A DNA stretch of 64,000 nt from Odontesthes bonariensis (taxonomy: Eukaryota; Chordata; Actinopteri; Atheriniformes; Atherinopsidae): assembly GCF_027942865.1 (NCBI RefSeq), contig NC_134515.1, positions 29,192,449 through 29,256,448 on the forward strand, written 5' to 3'. The notes under the pieces are model-generated. The model saw only the letters and a program-made list of their open reading frames with translations, did not search any database and was not told the DNA's origin. Within the stretch, counting starts at the first letter, position 1; each line of letters begins with the position of its first letter. The translations under genes were made by a program, and so were the position numbers. Below, piece after piece: positions 36,501-47,040 of the stretch.

Positions 36501-39500
36501 TTGAGTGTGACAAACTCAGCGTCCAGCCCCACCAGATCACCAGCCTGCGGCATCTCGCTGACCATGAGGGGGATGAAAGTAGCGTGACTCTTCCTCTGCT
36601 TCCGGGCCAATGAGGCTTCTGTCAGCAGCACGCTAGCATCTATGGGGTTTTTAACTGAAACAAACAAACAAACACGCCTAAGCCCGAATGACCTGCATGT
36701 AAATCTAGAAGGAAAACCTGCAGATTTATTATACTGAGGACGTACTGCGGAGGTCGTATCTGGTGTGGCAGTTCCTCTTGGAGTAATATAGGATGGCTGG
36801 AACTTTCCAGCTCACGTCAAACTGTGCAGCTTCAGCCTTTAGCAGACAACAACGTGAAACATTCAAATGATATCAAACATTGTGTTTCACTAATTAGCCC
36901 AGTGGACAAATGCTTACCTTGTCAATTGGTTCAATTAAGAAATCGTTGAAGAGATACCACTGCTGGTGTGTGACTCCCTGAAAAAACACAACATTTTTAA
37001 TCAGTGGAGCCCATCCATTAAAAATCAATCATCTGAGTGATGATAAGGGAACCAACCTCACTCTAACTTTTACTCACCTCTTTTCTTTGATGGTATGTCT
37101 CACCCACTTTGATGTGTGCAACCAGGTTTCCCCCTGCGCGAGCATCCAGGATGTGGGGCACCGTGACCACCAAGTCATAGAGAGAAGCACCCTCCGCCTC
37201 CTCAGCGGCACTCAGCTAGTCAGCAGAGACACGTACATGTAAGCCTTAACATCATGATGAACATTTCCCCGGTAAAGGCTGAATAAAGTCTCACCTCCTC
37301 CGCCTCAGGCCAGCTACTGATCTCCAGTCCCTGGCTTTTGCTGATGGACATCTTCAGAGTGAGAGGGATCCAAACATGTCGCAGATCCTCCGCCCGGGTG
37401 TCAAAGGTGATGCCCTCCATACTGCATACGTCCTCCCCACTGCACGAGGTGTTAAAAGTGAATATGAGCTCCATCGAGAAGTTAAAAGTGAATATGAGCT
37501 CCGTCGAGAAAAATTTGCAGAACATAATTTGTTTTTCAGCTTCACAAATGCTAATGTACATTTTTGCTCCTTTTTCTCTTACATTTTCGGACGTTTTATA
37601 AGAAGAAAAAATAAAAAAGGATGAAACTGAAGCTAAAAGTGTTTGATCATAAAAGAAAATCATCGGTTTTATCTAACATCAAAAGACACCGTACTCTAAG
37701 CACCACTCGGTTGGCATGGGAGGGGGTTCACTGGGTTTTGCAGGTTCCATCGCCTCTTTCTGCATGGCCTTATTGAAAGCATACTGTGAAAACAACCAAA
37801 AACGCACACATTATTCAACTAACGAGTAAAAAAGGAAGCCATCAATCAAGCTGTTAAATGTGTCTGAAATACGACCGGAAACTAAAATGAATGTCAGTTA
37901 CCTCTGCCTGAACCTTCCAGAATTCAGCCTCTTTAGCACTGTTCACCTCACAGTTTATAACCAGAACATCTGGCAGACATCTAATGTTGCGTGTCTGCAC
38001 CTGCATTGAAGCACAAAAACATTATCATCCTGCAGAATGAACTACATTCTGTTTGTTGTTAACAGGCTGAGCCGCTGTTGGGTGTGACTGTACGCTGGGA
38101 CTCACTGTGGGCTGGTACTTCTCACAGTTTTCACACCAGGCCTGAGTGCTCTGCTCCAGACAGATGCTTTTCTTTAGAATTTCAGCAAAGTCGTACTCTT
38201 TCACCGTTTTCTCTGAGAGAGCAAAATTAAATGAATACATTGTCCTTATCAGCATGCCCTTTGGTGTGGGAAAAGTACCTCAGACTCACCCTGCGAGTTC
38301 TGCTCAGGGTAATGCATGGTGAAGAGCAGCGTGAGGGACGAGCGGACTGTTTCTTTCCCACAGCGACACAGACTGCTGTTCTCAACTTCACAACCAAACA
38401 GCTTTCCAATGGCTGACTCACCGGAGGAGCCCAAAGAGCTGCAAACAAGTACAGCGACACAAACACAAACAGACGCAATCCATTAATTTCCTTGAACTTT
38501 TTAGCAGAGGAGCTCAAGATTCTGTTCTGGCTGACTCAAGAGCTAATATCCTTCTGGAAGCTCTCACCTGCTGCTAGCTCCCCTGTAGGCCTGTGGGCCC
38601 TCCTGCTCCTGTGTCTCCTGGTGGAGCTGAGTGAGGATGAAGCGATTCCAGCTCTGGATCAAGCGACCGAGTTTGGCCTTCCCCGTTTGCTCGTCTGAAT
38701 CTGCGAGGATCAGACCCAGAGCCGATGCCTCGGGGATGGTGCGAAACGCCCGGAGGAAGTTGCTGGCCTGAGCAAGGAGATAGAGGTCGCATTTCCATGT
38801 TAGGAGATGTGCAGCTCGGGCGTACAATGTGGGTGGAATTTTAACACACCTCCACCGTCTACAGGATTGACCTGCTGTGATTCAGGAAAAAGAAACAAAC
38901 CTGACACGGATCTCCTCGCGACAGATCCAACATATGGAAGAGGAAGCCGAGCTCACAGGCCAAACAAAACTCCTTTTGGCACAAATGGTTTTGCACAAGA
39001 CAACGGATAGGCTCCAGGAAATATAATACCTTATGCACAAAAATAACAAAATGAAAATCAACTATTTATAAATAACATCTTACACCATGACAAATTTGAA
39101 CAGAAACATTAAAGGGGCTTACCTGAATCATGCAGTTACAGTAGGCATTGGGAATGTGTGGCTCAAGGCCAGCGAACAAGGTTCTATTGTAATGTTTAAA
39201 GTCAAAGTCCTCGAGTCCAAGTTTAGAGTACTTAATTGTGACCTAATGCGGCACAAAGACATCCCCATCAATCATTTCAATAAAAATTTCAAAAACTCAC
39301 TCAAGATATTAAATTGTTCTCCAATGAAAATCATAATGATATATAGCAAGTCCAACCTTTCTGTACTTCTTGAGGACCATGCAGAGGTGTGGCTCTTCAT
39401 CACGGCCAATGGGCGACTCTGGGACCTGGTTGTAACTATCATGATCAAGCTCAATGTCTTTAATTTTATACGGAACCTGAAAACAACACACAAAACCATG

Positions 39501-42500
39501 TTGGACGGCTTATTCAAGTGGGGAAAACAGACAAAACGAAGGAAAAAAACCTATTCATCAAAAGTTGTGACCTAGATACATCGTGTACAGATTTGTTGAA
39601 CAATCAATGCTTTCACAGTCTGCTCAGGATGTCAAGATTTTGTAAAAATGCCAGGATAAAAATGGTTCATGCCTGGTTCCGAGGACGTGTGCGAGGGTTT
39701 GCAGCGTAGCCGATGAATCCCACAGTTTTCATGGTGCGCAGGATTTCTGGGTCCACAGGAGGAGCTCGTCTGTTGGAAATAAAAAATGGCTTTAAATAAA
39801 CACTGTCAGTTAACAGTACTATGTAAAATCAAAAGAGGAACACTAACACAAGGTAAATCCTGATGTTCACTGTCACTAGTGGTACATCCATCCATCCATC
39901 TCACTTAAATATTAAAATCCTTTTTCTTTTGTTTTTTAACACAGCCCATTCAAAAGGAGGATTGTTAAGCCTCGTCATTTGGTGTCTAAAGTAACTTAAA
40001 CTTAAGCTGTACAACTTTCGCACTACTATGGTGCCATTCTTATGTGAAATAGGCTGAATACGTTTTGTCTACAAAATTTCGTGGTGCAACAAATTTCAGC
40101 TGAAACAGAAACTCTGACTCCAAACAGATCACATTTACATTTGTACAAACTTGTTTTAAAGTTAGTCACAAGACTGGACAACCAAAAAAAAAAAAAAAAA
40201 AAGAAAAGAAAGAAAGTGAAATTTGATGTGTTCTCTATCTGGTCCCTAAAACTTCAATATGTCACCCAGAACATGCTCGGCCTGAACCCCTAACTGTCGA
40301 CAAAGCTTTAACCGACAATAAATACCTTAGTCGGACAAATCTTAATTCGTCAGTTAATTGTGGAGAGTGGGAACTTACTGCATACATTTAAATGTTCAGC
40401 TTTTGTTATTCGATTTAAACTAACAGAAAACCTTTTCCTCTCTTTCACTCACACTCACCTTCTTGTCAGCTATCGCCTGGCACTTTCCTCACTGACTGTA
40501 TAATCATTATGAAATGCACTGATACTAAGTCTCCCTCTCTGCTTCAAGCTCAGACTGTCCTCTACACAGAAAACAATAATCATTTGTTCAACACGTTGCC
40601 AGAACAAAACAATAAAAAGGTTCTAACAAAACTCACAAAGTTGGTCAATTTAGCTGGCAGAGTGGTCTAGAGAGCATTTCTCCCTGCGTGATCATGTATG
40701 GATTAGATATGTAAGACAAGAGACGCTCGTCTAATGATCGTGTGTGTGTGTGTGTGTGTGTGTTTCTGTGTGTTAGACAGAGGAAGAAGGTGGTGGCTGA
40801 ACTGAAACGCTGCACATGGCCAACATTTGTGAGGAAAACCCAAAATTGATCTATTATAGAAATGGAATAAATAGTCAACTACTGGCGACTTAAATTTCTC
40901 GTCTCTATTTTTCACTCAGCTATAGTTTTCTTTTTGAATATATTACATGAAAGCCACCTCACTATTTAAAGGGGATGCTGATGATGTTTTTTTTTAACTG
41001 ACCAATAAAAAAATAAAAAAATGCATTTGTCTTTTTCGTAGTTCTTTCCCACTTCCCTATTGTTTCTGTTCCATTCAGTCTCAAACCCACTGTTTCCTGT
41101 AGTCTTTCCAAAACAACTTTTTCCAAAACAACAATCATTTTTATCAGGAAGGGAACTGCAATTTTCAGCAATGCTGTACTCATCAGACACTACCCTCAGC
41201 CTTCCAGGCACATGTCAGCATTACAAGCAGCTGGACATCAAAAGGGAAGCTACATTAAAACAAAAAAACAGTGCCTGTAACTATGGCGACTTGCATTCAG
41301 TGGTTTTTAATTCCTTTTACCTGGGGCTTGGTGTTGCCCGGGCAGTGGGCCAGTCTGACAGCAACGGCTCGGAGCTCGTCAGCGGTATGGGAATGAGAGA
41401 GAGGGGCAACAGGTCATGATTCCAGTCCAGCTGGGGCAACGTGTCCACAAGGCAGGGCAGAGCAAACTCCGTCTCCCGGGAGTAGTCATTAAAAGAAACC
41501 TCCGGAACATCGGACCACAAGTGAACACATCCCCCTGAATCCCCAAAGGCCAAGGCTTGTTTGCTGGATGATACATCGAAACTCATGAGCAACTGGCCGA
41601 CAGTGTTGACGTGAAAAATGTCCGCCACATTGGCCAGACCGGTGGGCTCACAGAACTGACACTGGCCTGGAGAAAGAAAGAGGAGGTGGACCAGCGTCAG
41701 CATTCAGGAAACAGTTTCACTCAAATACATAAGTGACAACAGTAGAGATGGTTTAAAAACACTGCCTGGGATATCTCTCATATAAATCTAGGAAGAAGTT
41801 GTCTGTAGTGTAATGCTACAGTGGAAATCATATTACCATACAAAAGCATGGGAAACATTTATTTACCAAACTCTGGAACTGACTAAAGAACCAAAAACAA
41901 CCTAAAATCCCTGGTGAAATACCTGACTGTGAGATGATCACAAGGCGTGACGTGTAGGTAGGAATGAAGCGCAGGAAGAGGGGATCCACGTGCACCTGAA
42001 GAGGAGTAACAGCTCGCATCATGCGGAGGTCATACACCATGAGGAAACGGTCGCATGCCAACCCGTTCATTCCTCGACTAGAGAACCCGCAAGCAGCCAG
42101 AAGGTTCCCATGAACATCGAAGTCTGACAGGCTGCCAGAGAAAGCATCAAACTCTTGTTCCAATTTGAAGGTTCGCAGGTCTCGAAGGGTTATCTGTTTT
42201 AACAGACGGTAAACGTGAGACAAAAACAGAAAAACATGCTTTCAATAACAACATGGCTGAGTCATCCTTACCTTGCCAGAAGTGTGCCCACAGAAGAAGA
42301 AACGGCTGGTTTGACGCATTATTGCCACTCCAGGTACCTCAACTGTGAACTATCAAGAACACAAACAGTAAACAGCCAGACACTTACCTTTATATTGCTT
42401 ATTTAATATGGAAAACTATATCAAGCATAGCCTTGTGGCACAGTGTCTCACCTTTTGAGTCTCTTGAACTGTATTTAAGTCAACTTCAACCATATAATTT

Positions 42501-43258
42501 TGTAGTCCACCCATGAGAAGTGTGTTGTTATCAGTCATGAGAAGACTATGCATATCAGCTCCTTCATCTGTCCTGGAATGCACACATGGTCAGAAGCTTT
42601 TGTCAATTAACAGAATAAGACCGTAAATCTTTTAAAAGCTGCAGATTTTCTACAATGACCAACGATTCATAACACTTACGGGTAATCAAACATAACAAGG
42701 CCCCCACGGGTGCAGCACTTGAGGTTGCCCTTAGAAAGGAACAACACCCCTGTTTCCAAACTATGAATGTGTCGGATGTCATCTGTTGCATGCACTTGGA
42801 TAGAAGAGTGGCGGCCCATTGTAGGTCCAAAGAATGAGGTTGCATGACCCTAAAGAGGGTAATTGAGAGGAGAAAATGACATAGCTGAAAAGTAAATCTA
42901 TATGATGGTTAAACTACAGTAAACCTGCAAATGATAGATATAATCTAAACTACAGCATGATCAAAGCCCTCACTCTGTGGTTTCCCATCCACAGCATCTC
43001 CTCCTGGAGATCAAAATGCGTTGCTGTGACTGGGACGCCAACTTCAGAGACAGCACTGTGGAGCTCAGAAAACATTCCCTCCATCAGGTGCACAGGCTCG
43101 GGGACTGTCATAGTCAGCCCCTCTGGATCAAGCTCCACGCCCTGCAGTAAGTTTGGGTTCAGGTGAGGGTCCATGGAGGGCTCCAGCTCTGCGTCCAGGG
43201 TCCTGTGAAGGCTGGCTGAGTACTCACCCAGCCCAGCGTCAAGTCCGTCAAAATTCAT
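33564..43258 (-). CDS. pan2: PAN2, catalytic subunit of the PAN2-PAN3 poly(A) deadenylase
   Basis: Cytoplasmic DEDD-type 3'-5' exoribonuclease that trims poly(A) tails with PAN3. Exons (minus): 43258-42974, 42849-42680, 42572-42452, 42349-42272, 42193-41923, 41666-41321, 39769-39673, 39476-39357, 39242-39123, 39029-38901, 38767-38568, 38438-38290, 38212-38106, 38000-37902, 37783-37695, 37439-37295, 37215-37078, 36977-36918, 36836-36746, 36654-36497, 35359-35216, 34755-34576, 34441-34348, 33778-33564. They total 1201 aa; human is about 1202. N-terminal WD40 propeller ([26 protein letters not shown]), PAN3-binding linker, inactive ubiquitin-hydrolase-like domain ([17 protein letters not shown]), then the RNase domain: GLDAEFVTL (Asp983, Glu985), [10 protein letters not shown] (Asp1092), [11 protein letters not shown] (His1139, Asp1144). 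All DEDD residues are present, so it should be active. An ATG lies one codon upstream at 43261. Intron 7 is GC-AG. Head-to-head with il23a. Confidence 0.98.
37451..37510. repeat. 30-bp tandem duplication beside the pan2 exon 16 acceptor
   Basis: Units 37451-37480 and 37481-37510 differ at one position (29/30 identical). The nearer unit ends 10 bases short of the AG acceptor at 37441-37440 (minus). Each unit carries CTTTTAAC on the minus strand, a plausible branch-point word, so the branch point may be duplicated. Confidence 0.9.
40740..40763. repeat. (GT)n microsatellite in pan2 intron 6
   Basis: A pure GT run inside the intron between pan2 exons 6 and 7. Confidence 0.9.
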
Positions 43259-43261
43259 CAT

Positions 43262-45500
43262 GGATACAGCTACAGCGACCTGAAGAAGAATGACAGCTTC
43301 TGCTGTGATACCACCCCAACCAATTCATATAAATTTTGCACCTTTATTGGACAATACAGTACTCGTACTTTGATGCTTAATTCTTAACTGATAGTTAAGG
43401 TATGCTAACAGCATGTAGCCCCGGAAGCTCACGTTAGAGATTACAGCCAGCAAAAGCACATACTAATGATATTAAATTTTATTTAAAAACAAATGTCACT
43501 AAAGTCTCCACAGCAGTGTCTTATAACTGCTGCTAACAGGTGGTTAGCTAGAGGTAAGCAACTGTTACCAGTTGGCTAATTTCGCTAATGTTAGCACCGT
43601 TCCAAATCAGACAGAACTAAACAGAGCTGCACACGCTGTCAGTATATACACCAAAAGCAACTGTGAAACGAAAAAATGTGGTTCCCTTCATTAAAATTAA
43701 AAAACGGAGGTTGAAATGTGTGTGCGAGGTCTTCACCAACCTATTCTTAAAACGTTTTAACGCATAAATCTCCATGCTCACAACAAAAACAAAGAAACGT
43801 TTCCGGAGCAAGCTGAGATGTGTTCAAGAGCAGCCGGAGTTTCAGCGTCCTCATTGTATGAGTCCCGTTTACTCCAGAGGTCGCTGCTTTCTCCCGCAGC
43901 TGATACTTTTTTTCATTTTAATTTGTGATCATGATATACATTATCCAAACTTGTACTCGTTTTCTCTAGAACTTATACTAAACATGTCCTTACAGATTAG
44001 TAAGTAATATAAAACCCCAACTCTGCACGGGCTCCGAAGGCAGCGCAATCTCGCATTTGTCTCAGGAATTTAGGTTAATTGTGAATTGCAAATTAGTGAC
44101 GCTAAACATTCATGTCATTTTCAAGAAAACATCCAAACGATTTTCTTGTTACACTTCAAAATGATAGAATTTCCTGTTTTGTCTTTTTTTTTTCTCTGTT
44201 TCTTATTTTATTATAGTTTATATCTCGCGGTTTAACTGTTCGGACAAAACAAGACATATCATCTATTAACAACTTTTTTCCTATTAACTGACATCTTAAA
44301 TGTCTTATAATTAATAGATTAATCAAGAAAATAATCAGCACATGGATGCTTCATGAACGCATGAACACAGTCGATGTTCACAGATTGACCTTGTGTTCTT
44401 GTTTCAAAATCTTTATTCCTGTTAAGAATAATTGGGTAATATAGTCAACTATATAAAAAAATCGTGCTGAGTGACGGACGACTAGCCTGAAGACAGGACA
44501 TTGCAGTGCAGGGATGGTTAATGGTTTGTTTGACCCTGGACCAAATATTAAAAATTTCTTATTTAAAAAATATCTATTTCATTCTCTAAAAACCTTATAA
44601 ATTTCCGTTGATCTAACTCTGTTACTGTCTGCGCCAAAGGGGATGCCGATCAGCAACAGACAGAATAAATCTTCATTTTAGTCCTGAAGGCGCAACGTCT
44701 CATTGATTTTCCCAGAGAGATCGAAAATTCCATCTCTTCACTTTGTGACCTAATTTATTGGTTCTGTAGGCCTATTAATCTGAGGCGAGAGAAAGAATAG
44801 GAAGCGCTCACACTTTCCACCTTTTCCCAGTGTTTTAAATGAAGAATTAAACGGCATCCAGATCTTCCTCGAATTGTTCAAATTACGAATTGTTAGTCAG
44901 TCTTTTCAGATTAGTCAGTAAAGAGCGAACCCTTTTACAATGCCACCATCTGAGTAACGGTGGCCCCAGATGGGCAAGATAAAGGAAGTACGGCAATATA
45001 TTTTTCTTTCCCCTCATCTCTCTCTTTCTCCGAAAAAAAGAAAAACTTCTTCTGTGGTAGAGAAGAGGGGCAGATCACGGACACAGGTGGAAAGTTTGTC
45101 CTGTGAAGAACTCATCTCGCAAGCGTCCAAAGATGTACAAAGGCTGTTCTCACTTCCGCAGCGCTGCCTTAGAAGTGGAACTTGATTGCATCACGTAAAT
45201 GTTTAATTAATGGGTCATAAAGGCTGACAGTGTTGTCTATCTGCAGCTAAAATTGCACACACACTCACACACATTGCGTGAAGCTGGACGCTTTTTGTGG
45301 GGGAGCACACTGAATTAGTCAGTAAAGGTGACGAAAGTTATCTGATATGATGGGTAATAAAAAAAAATTCTCTTTTCATTTTTGCCAATTAGGTACTCCA
45401 AACGGTAACTTGGACTTTAAAGCCTGTTGCTCATACGCCCAATAAAGAGGCTTCCTGTTTGTGCGTTACGTGAATCTTGATGGGCTCTAACCTGAAGGAT
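43262..45500. promoter_or_regulatory. Divergent intergenic region pan2 / il23a
   Basis: 2.4 kb separate the two start codons. The pan2 5' UTR and promoter lie at its left end. I see no gene in it; the open frame at 44970-45185 is low-complexity and unsupported. Confidence 0.5.
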
Positions 45501-45708
45501 GGAGGAAAATCCTACATGAGCTCACTGTATGGTGCTGTCATCACACAGTGATGACGTGGTGACCGTGCGCGAATAAAAAGGACCAACAGAACATCAACAG
45601 CATCTACCTTTCACAGAGACGGGGGCATAGCACGAGGCAGTGGACAAAGCCCACGAAATTTATATTTCTTTTAAAGAAAAAAAGAAGAGAAAAAAAAGAA
45701 AGAAAAGC
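45500..45708 (+). promoter_or_regulatory. il23a: il23a core promoter and 5' UTR
   Basis: An A/T-rich TATA-like GAATAAAAAG lies at 45571-45580, preceded by a CRE/ATF-like TGACGTGG (45552-45559) and a Rel-like GGAAAATCCT (45504-45513). Transcription would start near 45605. The last part of the 5' UTR is a purine-rich A/G run up to the start codon. Confidence 0.4.
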
Positions 45709-45935
45709 ATGGATTTTTGTTTCGCTACTTTGGCTGCTCTCTTCATGCTTGTCGCAGCTGCATCCAGCGCTCCCGCTGGTGCGCAAGACGCTTGCGTGGA
45801 TGTGCGGAGCAGCTCTCTGGAGCTCAATCAATATGCCAAAACTGCCTCCGGGCAGGTGAGTGCTTACTTTTTCATTTATGGCTGGATAAGTTAGGAATGG
45901 TTTATGCAAAATGAGCCTACTTCTTCAGGGGATTT

Positions 45936-45966
<31 letters not shown>

Positions 45967-46765
45967 TTCATCTAAACGCATTTTGAACTTCTTCCATCAC
46001 CAACTTCTCTCACATTACCTTTAAGCAAACTCGTAAACTTATTTGGTAGATTGGCCTTGACAACTTGTCTCCAAATATTTCACAGGCACAAAATCAATCA
46101 AAAGATTTGGCAGGTTTCATCAGTTCCCTCGCCTGGATGGAGGCAAAAGATATGTGTGACCCTGGGAGCCTCAAGCAGAAGTCTACGGTAATACTACCAG
46201 TGCGCATGCCGTTTGTCGTGTTCACGTGCCTTACAGCTTGGAAGGCATATGGCTGAGATAGATGGAAATGAAAGGATGCCGCTTCAGTGTAAAAACTTGC
46301 TATAATTTTTCTTCTGCTCTTCACCTTCAGCCGTGTGTTGAGAAGATATTCAGGGTCCTGACGAGCTACAACTCTGCACTTGTGAGGATTTCTGGGTTTC
46401 AGAGCTGCTCAGAGCTCGCCAAGAAAGTGAAGCCAGCTGTGGAAAAATTGCACAAAGACATGAGAAAATGTGTGAAGTCGCTCGGAGGGTTGAAGCACGA
46501 GGAGGTGAGCTCGGTAAATTGAAAATTATGCAAAACAAATAACAAAAAAAAAAAAAAGGGGGGGACACTTCTAACCCAAACTATGTCTCTACAGGAGTCT
46601 CACAGCAGTACTGAAGATGCCCAGCCCATTGAAGGCTGGCTGGAGCCTTCCCTGTGCCGCTACACGTTGGACAGACTCTTCTCCTTCTCCATCGTCACCG
46701 CTCGTGTCTTCGCTGTCGGGGACCCAGCTCATCACTCAGAAGGCTCGGCTGAGAAGTGCATGTAG
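45709..46765 (+). CDS. il23a: Interleukin-23 subunit alpha (p19)
   Basis: Four-helix cytokine of the IL-6/IL-12 family; p19 pairs by a disulfide with IL-12B p40 to form secreted IL-23, which drives IL-17-type responses. Exons: 45709-45855, 46086-46187, 46331-46504, 46595-46765. All introns are phase 0, as is common in this family, and give 197 aa (human about 189). A hydrophobic signal peptide (MDFCFATLAALFMLVAAASS) starts the protein. Cys in DACVD, DMCDPG, QPCVEK, GFQSCSEL, MRKCVKS and SLCRY are candidates for intra- and inter-chain bonds. The last helix contains TARVFAVGDPA, very like the VAARVFAHG motif of mammalian p19. Identity rests on that motif, the exon plan and the head-to-head pan2 neighbour, which is also the human arrangement. 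The upstream frame from 45640 is low-complexity Lys/Arg, so 45709 is the better start. Confidence 0.88.
45935..45968. repeat. (TTTA)n microsatellite in il23a intron 1
   Basis: About eight TTTA units, 80 bases after the first il23a donor. Confidence 0.9.
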
Positions 46766-47040
46766 AGCATCAAATGTCTCCGTGTTGGCTGATGTGCAGC
46801 TGCTGGTTGCCTGATCACACTGATCAAAGCATGCAGTGCAGTGTTCTGTAGATGATCACGTGTCTGCAGGTGTCTCCACTGTTCCTGCCATAAATGCATG
46901 CAACATTGTATTTCCAATGGAATCATTATTTGATATATTTATTCAAACAATATTTATTGTATTTATATGGTATTTCTACAAATAATTTATATATATATAT
47001 GAATACAGAATCAAATAAAATTGTTCACAGTTTGAAAAAA
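46766..47040 (+). promoter_or_regulatory. il23a: il23a 3' UTR with AU-rich element and poly(A) signal
   Basis: Three ATTTA pentamers, each within a longer A/T word, cluster at 46937-46965 (TATTTATTC, TATTTATTG, GTATTTATAT). AATAAA follows at 47014-47019. Such AU-rich elements normally destabilise cytokine mRNAs. Confidence 0.7.

Noticed and set aside
39087-39575. Plus-strand 162-codon frame
   Set aside because: It covers pan2 exons 8 and 9 and their intron in antisense. The minus strand carries the conserved PAN2 protein.
45640-45708. Upstream in-frame ATG of il23a
   Set aside because: It would add a Lys/Arg-rich low-complexity stretch ahead of a clean signal peptide. The ATG at 45709 is the better start.
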